DNA of 31,185 bases from Lingula anatina (Eukaryota > Brachiopoda > Lingulata > Lingulida > Lingulidae): contig NW_019775424.1 in the NCBI RefSeq assembly GCF_001039355.2, positions 317,392 to 348,576 on the forward strand, written 5' to 3'. The number at the start of each line of letters is the position of its first letter. The stretch's first letter is position 1. Made by a program: the position numbers and the translations under genes. Below the pieces are notes generated by a model that made no database searches, was not told the origin of the DNA, and saw only the letters and a list, made by a program, of their open reading frames with translations. Positions 20,378-29,549 of this stretch are shown in pieces.

Positions 20378-23300
20378 ATGTTTAAGCTGTGGCAGAGCCA
20401 ATTACCAGGACTGAATCGAGAATAGAACTCTTTGTTTTTCATGAACCTTCTTTTCCAAGTCTCACCCCCAGCATGATCCTGTTTACGTTATTTCATGACT
20501 AATGCAGATAACACATTTAACGCATGACACACTTTAGTCATGTATTGAAATACGCGCTTTATTTTGACATGAAAAAATCACATAGTATGTATAGTAGTCT
20601 ACCAACCTCTCTGACAGCATCATTACACATTTCATCAAAAGCAGTGCTTGCACCACCGCCCAAAGACATGCTGCAATATGAAAGATACATGTATATGAAA
20701 TGCACATAATAAGCGTTACACCTTTTATGCCAAAATATCCTAGGAACTGCAACACATTTCTTCTAGTCAGCAAAATATAGCATAACAAAACAGAAGTTGT
20801 CAACATATAAGATTCTGTAGTTAATAATGCTGGTAACCAACCTTTGCTTTCCTTTTTATTATGTTATGGCTTTATTTTCTAGATAGATATTTGAAAGTAA
20901 AACATGAAAGTGTGTATAGCTTTAACATACTTGATGACGGCCTTAGCGTTTCTTCTCTTGGCGTCATTCACTGCATATTCAATACCCAAACCGATGTTTC
21001 TGAAATGACATGACAATCGATTTATTACATCAGGGTAATGTTCTTTTTTTTTAATTTTGAGGTAATAAATCAAAGTAATGTGTGCCCTCTTATGGCCAAT
21101 TTCCAGTTTTGTATGCGCAGTTGTACAATGTAGTATTGCAGTTTCGAAAAAATTGTAATGCATTTGGTTTCCAATTCAATACACGTCGACGGGTAGAAAT
21201 ATTATATACCTAATAGTCTTTGCGATGGAAAAAGGAATGCCCAATCTACAAACGTTTCCACTCGATAATCCCCAGCATGCAAAACAAAAACTTACGCAAT
21301 AGAGCCGGATCCATCGTCGGAAAGAACCTTGACTGCTACCAAGGTAGCCCTCTTGGCAACTCCCATAGTGGTTCCGCCCACTGTGCCTGGAAAGAAGATG
21401 AATGCAAATTTCACAACAGAGCAAGCATACATTATAAGTACCTGTTTATTATTGGTATATGTGTTATTATGCAAATTTCACAACAGAGCATTTACAATAC
21501 TCTGTCCACTGTCTGATTTTCAGACCACAATTTTGGCGTTGTTAAGTTCAAAAATAATTTACAGTTGCCCACATAAAGTAAATAATGTTCTGAAGTACTG
21601 TTTTAGTCCTGTCGTCTTATTTTTCTTTTTTTAAGAAAAAGAATGGCGCAGTTTTTCTTTAAATTAGACTGCAACCGGTTCATTTTGTGTTAAGGGAGAC
21701 CAAAATGTTGGGTCTTAATTTCAAACTAGCGTCTATTCTCTCCATGTTCCACAAAAGGTCTAAAATATGTTTTTGAGGCATACGTTTTGTCTACTTATAG
21801 AGCCCAGGAACTTATGACTTTTTGTGAAAAGAGGCACTAGACCACGTTTTACCAGATTCCAAAAGATAGAAATTGCTCAAGCGGATACATACTTGCCACG
21901 TGTGTTCCGTGACCGTCAACATCGTCGTCACTGGATCCATAAGGATGGCTGTAGGCGGACTATAGGAAAATACTTATACAATCATCTCATTTAAGACGTC
22001 TCATTTATATATGCAAAAATAATATTTATTTAAAAAATAAAATAAAATAAATGAATAGCTACATAGACAATTTGATCATGATAATAATAATCATATTTAC
22101 TTTACTCACTGTCTACCAGTAATGAATGTTATTGATATCTAAATCTGAATACTCGCTGAGGTAAAACTATGGAAAATTATGGAATATCAAACAGTTCATT
22201 TTGGGAACGGATCTATCAGAATATGTCTCCCTGTCATAGGCGTGGTCAATAGAGGATAATTGGGGTACAATTTGTGGAGAATGGCACGATGATGAAGTAC
22301 TTTCACCTACCCCGGCGTTGATGGCTCTGCCTCCAAAGTCACTATGGCCGGTGTGGATACCACTGCGAAAACATACACACATACATACATACATACTTTG
22401 TACTCATGCATTATGCATGCATACAAATATTATAGTATATTTCTTTGCTTGCAATACAATTTGCAATTTACAGTCAAATATCATTCGCAAATATCGTTCG
22501 CGTGGAAATCATGTAACGAAACCCTGTGGTAGTTCTTTAAGTTATACTATTAGAAACTATGACATTTGGTCGGATTTATCAAAAATAATTGGACATAAGT
22601 TCTCGCTTCATATGCATCTTTAAGTGTTTTTCTTGAGTCTTAAGTTTTTTTAATATAAATGCCGATCAACTTACGTGTCTAAGATGTAGGCATAGACACC
22701 AGCGCCATCACCTGAGATAAAATAATAAAGATCGGTTATGCATATTATCATACGATTCAATCAAGTTGAAAGGACCGAACTTTAATGTTGTACGATACGT
22801 GTATATGAATAAAAAGAAAAATAAGTAAAGAAGAATGTTTACCTGAGGGAGAGAAAGAGCCACTTTCTGCGCCATTACGTTCATCAATCCTATCAAGGCC
22901 CTGTAACGAATTCAGGTATTCAGTGCGAGTTATACCTTTATATTTCTAAATTTAAAAAAAAAACCTGAAAATTTTAACAACTTCTACTAAATCGCCAGCA
23001 TATTCTACCCCAAACTGTTGGGAAAATGACAATCTTTTAACTTATATTTGTGTTTCAGATTTCTATTTTAACCGTTACGAATTCGAATGAATTTCACCAG
23101 TCTCCGTCTTTAGTACGCAAGTGCCACAAAACCTCCTTGAGAGGGGCGAGATTTGGGGAGAAATTTCGAGAGGTGCGTTTTACTCACCCACAAGGCGCTG
23201 TGACTGATATCCTGAGTGTCGCTGCAGGGAGACTTGTAGAACATGGTCTCTTGCTCAATGTATTCTATGTCATCGTCCTCTTGCATCGACTCCAACAGTC

Positions 23301-23790
23301 TGAAGACCAAAAATTTAAAGGTAACTGTAAGTGAGATTTTGACCAAAAAAGGTGCGTATCTGACTTTGCAGGACTCCGCTATTATGAAAAAGGCATTGCA
23401 TTTTGTAAAAAGAACGCGATATGTATTTGAGACACACTGTGCAATTTCAGACATTCCTTTTATATGAATGTTTTGAGGAGGCTTGTAGCATTGTTGATTA
23501 ATTCTTATTTTTAAAATATGATATGCAAATGGACGAAACGTAATACATTGGCGTTTGCTTCGTGACCATTGTTAGATTGTAGAGATCAATTCCATAAATA
23601 TGTATTATATTAATACATATGTTTTATTGAACACGATCATTTACTTTGGGTTTCCCTTCACAGTGAAGAACTTGGTCTTGCCGATCTTAATCTTTTGGGT
23701 GCCCACTTCGGCGTCCATCTGTTCCATACCAAAGTTCATCAGGCGGTGCATCTGACCTCTCCCCCGCATGATCACACGGTCGGCTGAAAA

Positions 23791-23825
<35 letters not shown>

Positions 23826-24851
23826 AAGACCGAAATTATCGATATTTTTGGAGACATCGCTTATGCGATATTCATTCAACAAAATGTTTTTACTAGCAAC
23901 GAGCTAACACAAATAGGGGCGGTGGTTAAATTCAAGTGAACTCACAACTTGCATTTTTAAATTAAATTTTTATAGTACGCCTTTGTACATATGCATGTAC
24001 TAGCACATGAATAAAAGTAGATATTCAATGTGAGTGAAACTAAAACCAAAGATCACATATGCCTTGTGATGTCTCGCAAACTCGGGTGATTCCGCAGCTC
24101 GTGCTGATGAGGTACGAAATTAGCCGTAGTGGACCACGTGATTATTTGGTAAGTGAAAATCGCCACTTACGGTCAGCATTGTCTTTCACTTTAACCAAGT
24201 AGCTTCTTCCATCACCAGCAACCCTGGTACCGCGCTGGGCATACCTTATTGGTGCTAAAATACAAAGGCAATTAAGTGGACACATTGTTGACTGATGATA
24301 TCATTTTGATTATAAAGAGCATTCATTGGGGTGCAAGTTTATTTCAAAGTTTGTCACCAATCTTTGCAAGCTAACCCTTGGTCTTTTTGCAGCCCCAAAA
24401 CCATTAATGTATACAGAGAAAACGATGGCATGAAAATCTCACTACGTTAATATATATAAAGTTCAAAATTATGGTAAACTATAAATATTTGACCACTGTT
24501 GCTAGAGTTTAATTGTAATTTGGTTTTGTAATCAGTTCTGCATGTATTTATGAACAGTACATGTACGTGAGTAATTTGAAATTGGAACTGAACTGAATTT
24601 AAATAATTAAACCAAAGATGAATTCTACATTTGGAAGCAACCAATAGGTTTTAACAGATTAAATATTTAGATGATACGATAGTTAAACCTAATCCATTGT
24701 ATCTTTCTATCTTACTTTCTGTTATGTTTTAAAAAATATTCTTTGTTATTTTTTACTTTATTTTTACATCTCTTAGGAAATGATAAAGCTAACCTCTCGC
24801 CTCGGCAAGTGCTACCGCTACAATAACAGCAACAAGAACTTGGAGCTTCAT
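18408..24851 (-). CDS. secreted subtilisin-like serine protease (proteinase K type) with I9 prodomain
   Basis: Secreted endopeptidase of 426 aa. Seventeen coding exons, from ATG at 24849-24851 to TAG at 18408-18410, all GT-AG and in phase: 24794-24851, 24171-24254, 23645-23783, 23188-23299, 22843-22900, 22675-22711, 22311-22362, 21893-21959, 21296-21386, 20931-20999, 20607-20670, 20249-20325, 19965-20046, 19708-19765, 19319-19344, 18859-18938, 18408-18534. Residues 1-18 form a signal peptide (MKLQVLVAVIVAVALAEA). An inhibitor-I9-like prodomain spans about 35-112. The catalytic triad is complete: Asp162 in LDTGIHTGHSDF, His197 in DGHGTHVAS and Ser352 in GTSMAAPHV. The oxyanion Asn287 is in AAGNSG. 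Ser352 sits in an exon of only 26 nt. The last exon encodes an extension with five Cys (GASCCQTTTRNCNNKC) before the usual LLYVGC-like end. That makes it longer than simple proteinase K relatives. Introns carry several microsatellites. Confidence 0.95.
20329..20379. repeat. (TAAA)n microsatellite at an intron acceptor
   Basis: About 12 units start two bases beyond the acceptor CAG of the exon 20249-20325. On the coding strand it reads (TTTA)n directly before the splice site. Confidence 0.96.
21402..21490. repeat. 22-bp direct repeat in a subtilisin intron
   Basis: The 22-base word starting ATGCAAATTTCACAACAG occurs at 21402-21423 and again at 21469-21490, with no mismatch. Confidence 0.9.
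22372..22396. repeat. (CATA)n short tandem repeat
   Basis: Short ACAT/CATA array just outside the exon 22311-22362, in the upstream intron. Confidence 0.85.
23787..23826. repeat. (TAAA)n microsatellite at a second intron acceptor
   Basis: About ten units right beside the acceptor of exon 23645-23783. It is the same motif and position as the array at 20329-20379. Confidence 0.96.
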
Positions 24852-25186
24852 CCTGGACGGCTGATGTTGAAAAAAAGAAAAAAAATAAAAATCAAAATGG
24901 ATTTCACATGAGACATGCGCAACCGTTGTATCGCCTAGTCAACGTCGACAAAAATTCATATGCTGTTCAAAGTTGATTTAGAAAAGTTTCACCTTTGACT
25001 TTATTTTGCTTTGTCTGAAATTTAAAACAAATAAAAAGATTTGTAACAAGTCAGAAGAAAAAAATTAACCTATTGGTTAAAGAAATTAAAAGATTATATT
25101 GAATATTATATATTTAATAAAAAAAGGTTTAAGGAAACGCTTAAAACCCCAAACTTACCGGTTTTGTCTTCCAGAGGACGTCTGTA
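24794..25186 (-). other. 5' leader of the subtilisin gene: untranslated exon plus intron
   Basis: Reading the minus strand, a short exon ends at 25159 with a strong donor (CCG|gtaagttt). The intron 24864-25158 follows, then a pyrimidine-rich acceptor ending in CAG (24861-24863), nine bases before the ATG. The transcription start, about 25180-25187, is inferred from the TATA box spacing. Confidence 0.7.
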
Positions 25187-25208
25187 CATTACCTAACAAA
25201 GTCACCCC

Positions 25209-25216
25209 CTTTTATA
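25209..25216 (-). promoter_or_regulatory. TATA box (TATAAAAG) of the subtilisin gene
   Basis: The coding strand reads TATAAAAGGGGG here, about 50 bases before the donor of the 5'UTR exon. The position fits a core promoter initiating near 25183. Confidence 0.7.
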
Positions 25217-26337
25217 CATTTTAGCTCCACCGTGGCATGGGTATGTAACAGCCGTTCCTCAGTGAAGGGCTATTCAGTCGTGGTAGTGGCCAGGTGGTGA
25301 TCCTTTTTGATGAGTTGAAGGGAGAGTGTTTTTGAGTTTATGGTTGCACTGAATCATATATATTTTTATATACAGAATCTGGTCTGTGCGACAATGTGTG
25401 TGTTTGGCGCGCGCGCGTTTGTGACAGAGAGAGTAATCATTTGAGTCTCTCGCTCGCTCTGTCTCTCTCTCCTTGAGAAAGGTTCGTTTCCATTCATCAT
25501 TCTTTATAAAGACTGCTTCAGACACTAGAGAGTTATGACGTGTTCCGTAAAAAAATGTTTCTATATATTCTGGCCAGAAGGAAGGGGGAACGGGTACACG
25601 AACAAGGGGTGCAGGAAAAGGTTTAACGACATTTAGCTTAATTATAAAGTGTAAAGGTTCACTCTATTTTTAGAAAAATAACCCATTTTGAAATTACTAA
25701 CTACAGGCTTGATATTTTTAATGTAAGTGCCAATCAAAGCAAACGCTGTCACTATTTTAAAACTCGTTTAAACAGGATGTCAAATTAAAAAAACATAAAT
25801 AAATAAAAAAAACTTTTGCATTTCTAATATCCTCGCCTGACGTAACAACTGAACAGTGTGCCTATCATCAGCTGCCATTTCTGGAAGGGGCAATTTCCTG
25901 GCTCTAAGGACAAAATAAATAACCATTCAACATAGATTAATCCCCTTACGAGTGCTCGTACTTCATCCATTTATTGCAGAATATGACACAGTTACAGGGG
26001 TTAAGTAGTACGTTATCGGTTAACAGTGTTACTGTTTTGAAGAGTGTGTAATCAAGCCCTTAATTTCCGGCCTCTTGAAATGTCCACCCACAGCCTATTT
26101 GATATGAGGCAATAAAGGTGTTGGTATTTTCTTAAACATTTAAGGTACTTTTTTGCTTAGATAAGCATTACCCAAGATCGTGGCTTAGGTTATAATAATG
26201 CTAATTCGTGCAGGTAAGAACTACCATTTGACTGTCATGATAAATTGGTATTGGACCAAATTAACAGTGTTTGTACATGTTTCTTGATTTTCAGTAACGT
26301 GAACTCCGGTGGTTGAAAGGTAAAGTTAAGGTATTTT
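25217..26337. other. intergenic region upstream of the subtilisin gene
   Basis: No gene is seen. It includes an alternating (GC)n run (25407-25417) beside GT- and GA/CT-rich stretches within about 25395-25472. The rest is AT-rich unique-looking sequence. Confidence 0.5.
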
Positions 26338-27292
26338 AACAAAATTATAGACAAAAACATGAAAAGTTAACATTTTCCTAATGAAAGTCAATAAAGTTCG
26401 TCGTAGAGCAATTAGTAATTTGCAAATAAAACAAATGAAAGAAATAATCTCTTAAAATTAATTAATTTAAAAAACACAACAGGCCAATATAATTGATTTT
26501 TTTGCAATTAATTACAAAGTTATATATAATAGTTTTAGTTATTGTTGTTCGGACGCAAAAAGAGCAAAAATATAACGAACGAGGCATTACAATAAAGCCA
26601 CATAAATTGCACACTTTCAAAATTTTTTTCATCTGCTCAATTTTATTTCACCTAGTTTCATATAAAATATCCCCATTTCTGTTTTAAATTTGAAGACAGA
26701 AGACATTTGAAAAGATAATTTGACAGAACTGAGTTCAAATTGTACCGTCATCTTTCAATGCACGATGCAAATATATAACAAATTTCTATTTATATGTGAT
26801 GATATTGAATTCCTTCCATTTGATCGTACAAAATGAACACCATTTCCTTTCCACATTAACAAACATGTCGTCACTTCCCATTGACGCATTCAATTGTGAC
26901 GTCAGTTCCGGTGCAGTGTATCACCCTGGGAAGCAAGGGACAGCCTTCTTACATGTGTATCCACAGCCAGTGGAGCAGCATAACCGTCCGTAGCCGCAAT
27001 AAGTCGCCGGATCTCAGAGAACGCTGCAGATGCCAAAGGTAGGGGTCGGTGGGCAGCACACTGAAGTCATAATATTATAAGCGAATATGTAGAAATGGAG
27101 GTAACTTCTCTGTAACATTCCCGGATGAACCATGTTTTTTTATACACGGTATATATGAAGTTGCCAGTACACAGGGTAGCCTAAGTAACAATGCGATTCT
27201 TTTAATACTACAATTAAATATTTGAGAAAATTTACCACTACCCTAAAATGAATAAAAAAACAGATAATGTGCTGCAAAACGGCTTCAGATAT
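26338..27292. repeat. left arm of a ~1 kb inverted repeat
   Basis: It is the reverse complement of 27548-28525 with a few percent substitutions and small indels. It begins at AACAAAATTATAGAC and ends inward at GGCTTCAGATAT. It carries the damaged WAP-like exon on the minus strand, and TTTATT (26642-26647) corresponds to a poly(A) signal on that strand. Confidence 0.9.
26921..27060 (-). pseudogene. WAP-like cysteine-rich exon, interrupted copy
   Basis: Minus-strand mirror of the exon at 27786-27925. It follows the same acceptor (CTTCAG) and is collinear without indels. An in-frame TGA (plus-strand 27014-27016) replaces the Cys codon that opens the C-x5-C-x5-CC core. This is caused by TGCAAT in the other arm reading TGAGAT here. 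It is either a broken duplicate or a sequencing or haplotype variant. Confidence 0.65.
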
Positions 27293-27352
27293 ATCTCAAA
27301 TTGTTAAATGTTTCGATTCTTTCCGGATGGAGTCAAGGTATCTCAACACAAG

Positions 27353-27441
27353 TACCACAATCTATAAGTGAAGGGCCCTTGCCGCTAGTCTGCGCTATCT
27401 GAAGACCAGCGGCAAGGGCCCTTCACTGATAGATTGTGGTA
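27353..27441. mobile_element. hairpin (foldback, MITE-like) element, copy 1
   Basis: Arms of about 35 bp (TACCACAATCTAT... and its complement) enclose a ~20-bp loop. GAAGGGCCCTTGCCGCT lies in each arm. It sits in the spacer between the big inverted arms. Copy 2 at 28739-28879 is its reverse complement with longer arms. No coding capacity. The MITE label is inference from structure and recurrence. Confidence 0.6.
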
Positions 27442-27483
27442 GTTGAAAGAACATCCATTGCACAATTGCGATCTTAGTCCCCT

Positions 27484-27485
<2 letters not shown>

Positions 27486-27542
<57 letters not shown>
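27486..27542. repeat. (TA)n microsatellite beside the motif GATCTTAGTCCCCTTA
   Basis: About 28 TA units. The upstream motif CAATTGCGATCTTAGTCCCC also precedes TA arrays or TATATA at 29428-29481 and, inverted, at 28711-28741. Confidence 0.95.
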
Positions 27543-27547
<5 letters not shown>

Positions 27548-27549
<2 letters not shown>

Positions 27550-28525
27550 ATCTGAAGCCGTTTTACAGCACATTATTTGTTTATTTATTTATTATAGGGT
27601 AGTTGTACATTTCCTCAAATATTTAATTGTAGTATTAAAAGAATCGCATTGTTACATACATTGTAGGCTACCCTGTGTACTGGTAACTTCATATATACCG
27701 TGTTTAAAAAACATGGTTCATCCGGGAATGTTACATAGAAGTTACCTCCATTTCTACATATTCGCTTATAATATTATGACTTCAGAGTGCTGCCCGCCGA
27801 CCCCACCCTTTGGCATCTGCAGCGTTCTCTGCAATCCGGCGACTTATTGCGGCTACGGACGGTTATGCTGCTCCACTGGCTGTGGATACACATGTAAGAA
27901 GGCTGTCCACTGCTTCCCAGGGTGATACACTGCACCGGAACTGTCGTCACAATTGGATGTGTCAATGGGAAGTGACGACATGACTGTTAATGTGGAAAGG
28001 AAATGGTGTTCATTTTGTACGATCAAATGGAAGGAATTCAATATCATCACATATAAATAGACATTTGTTATAAAATTGTATCGTGCATTGAAAGATGACG
28101 GTACAATTTGAACACAGTTATGCCAAATTATCTTTTCAAGTGTCTTCTGTCTTCAAATTTAAAACAGAAATGGAGATATTTTATATGAAACTAGGTGAAA
28201 TAAAATTGAGCAAATAAAAAAATAATTAAAATTTGAAAGTGTGCAATTTATGTGGCTTTATTGTAATCCCTCGTTCGTTGTATTTTTGCTCTTTTTGCGT
28301 CCGAACAACAATAACTAAAACTATTATATATAACTTTGTAATTAATTGCAAAAAATCCAATTATATTGGCCTGCTGTGATTTTTAATTAATTAATTAATT
28401 TTAAGGGATTATTTCTTTCATTTGTTTTATTTGCAAATTACTAATTACTCTACAATGTACGACGAACTTAATTGACTTTCATTAGGAAAATGTTAACTTT
28501 TCATGTTTTTGTCTATAATTTTGTT
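27548..28525. repeat. right arm of the ~1 kb inverted repeat
   Basis: Reverse-complementary partner of 26338-27292. It contains the intact WAP-like exon on the plus strand and two AATAAA hexamers (28199-28204 and 28213-28218) downstream of its stop. Confidence 0.9.
27786..27925 (+). CDS. WAP-type cysteine-rich peptide exon (3' terminal exon, partial gene)
   Basis: Following a good acceptor (ATGACTTCAG at 27776-27785), the frame encodes about 46 residues with ten Cys and stops at 27923-27925. The core CSVLCNPATYC, CGYGRLCC, STGC, GYTC has spacing C-x3-C-x5-C-x5-CC-x3-C-x3-C. The CC-x3-C-x3-C end with two x5 spacings is the signature of whey acidic protein (four-disulfide core) domains. Proteins of this type are secreted and act as protease inhibitors, antimicrobials or shell-matrix components. 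Which applies here is unknown. No signal-peptide exon is visible upstream, so either the 5' exon lies elsewhere or only this exon was duplicated. AATAAA signals follow at 28199 and 28213. Confidence 0.6.
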
Positions 28526-28738
28526 ACAATACTGAACGTTTTGGAAGTTAAATTTTAATTGTTAAAACATGGGGAAAGCCCAGTACCAAGTTCTTTTTTA
28601 AAAAGCTATATCATTGCAGTAAAGCAAGTAACCAATTTTAGACTACTGGGGTTAGAATTCTATAGCTCACTTACATGTAAGGACCACATAGACAAACAGT
28701 TAAAATTATTATATATATAATAAGGGGACTAAGATCGC
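28526..28738. other. non-coding spacer
   Basis: AT-rich sequence without a gene. A short TATATATA precedes the inverted motif AAGGGGACTAAGATCGCAAT (28723-28742). Confidence 0.5.
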
Positions 28739-28879
28739 AATTGTGCAATGGATGTTCTTTCAACTACCACAATCTATCAGTGAAGGGCCCTTGCCGCTGG
28801 TCTTCAGATAGCGCAGACTAGCGGCAAGGGCCCTTCACTTATAGATTGTGGTAGTTGAGAGAACATCCATTGCACAATT
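28739..28879. mobile_element. hairpin (foldback, MITE-like) element, copy 2
   Basis: A 141-bp near-perfect palindrome with arms of about 58 bp, beginning AATTGTGCAATGGATGTTCT and ending with its complement. A ~20-bp loop is centred on CTTCAGATAGCGCAGAC. Copy 1 is the same sequence in reverse orientation with a shortened outer arm. No open reading frame. Confidence 0.7.
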
Positions 28880-28939
28880 CAAGGTCATTTGCCCTTTCTG
28901 TCACTGGCGAAGAATCCTTTTAGTAGGCCCCCTATTTGA

Positions 28940-29090
28940 AAAAATCTTGGACCAAGATAGTAATCCAGATCACGGATCACCACTACATTGTAACCACTTT
29001 ATTGTTGGCTCATTTCTGACCTAACATCAAAATTTCATCAAAATCTTCCCACAGCTGTTATAGTTATCTCAGTAATCTTAACAGAAAGAA
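28940..29090. repeat. possible degenerate interspersed repeat
   Basis: The words GATCACCACTACATTGTAA, ATTTCATCAAAATCTTCCCA and TAGTTATCTCAGTAATCTTAACAG, in that order, resemble from memory a common degenerate repeat of invertebrate genomes. I cannot name the family or confirm copy number. A 12-base C run follows at 29113-29124. Confidence 0.35.
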
Positions 29091-29415
29091 AAAAGAATGG
29101 AGATGAAACTAACCCCCCCCCCCCATCCACCCACCCAACCCCACCCCAACCTCCTTGGAGGCTGTCGTGCCGTTCTTGTGTGAGGTGAATACCAGCAGTA
29201 TTTGATGCTTTAGTCCCCCCCCCAATGATTTTGTCGCACGTTGATGTGACCATATCTAGACGCTTACGTTCTTCTACAGTGGCCCGCCCATACCATACAA
29301 TGATTGCGAATGTAAATATACTTTCTATAATGCATTTGTAAAAAAATTGTGAAAATCATTTCATTTGGAGTAAAATCCTTCAACTTTCTTAAATGAGAAA
29401 TACACCCTTTGCCTC

Positions 29416-29481
29416 GCTATATATAAGGGCAATTGCGATCTTAGTCCCGCTATATATAAGGGCAATTGCGATCTTAGTCCC
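29416..29481. repeat. 33-bp tandem duplication carrying the GATCTTAGTCCC motif
   Basis: Two near-identical 33-base units starting GCTATATATAAGGGCAATTG (29416-29448 and 29449-29481) lead into the TA array. Confidence 0.92.
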
Positions 29482-29483
29482 CT

Positions 29484-29486
<3 letters not shown>

Positions 29487-29548
<62 letters not shown>

Positions 29549-29549
29549 N
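29487..29549. repeat. (TA)n microsatellite ending in N
   Basis: About 31 TA units closed by an ambiguous base at 29549, right where homology to the cobalamin-binding gene begins in mid-exon. Confidence 0.95.

Noticed and set aside
20329-20379. CRISPR-like or satellite array
   Set aside because: A simple tetranucleotide repeat with no spacers. The genome is eukaryotic.
26796-26993. 65-aa frame repeated at 27853-28050 on the other strand
   Set aside because: It is antisense to the WAP-like exon and its 3' sequence. Its duplication only reflects the inverted repeat.
27443-27780. N-terminal part of the 160-aa frame ending in the WAP-like exon
   Set aside because: It translates the TA microsatellite and non-coding arm sequence. 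Coding support begins only after the acceptor at 27785.
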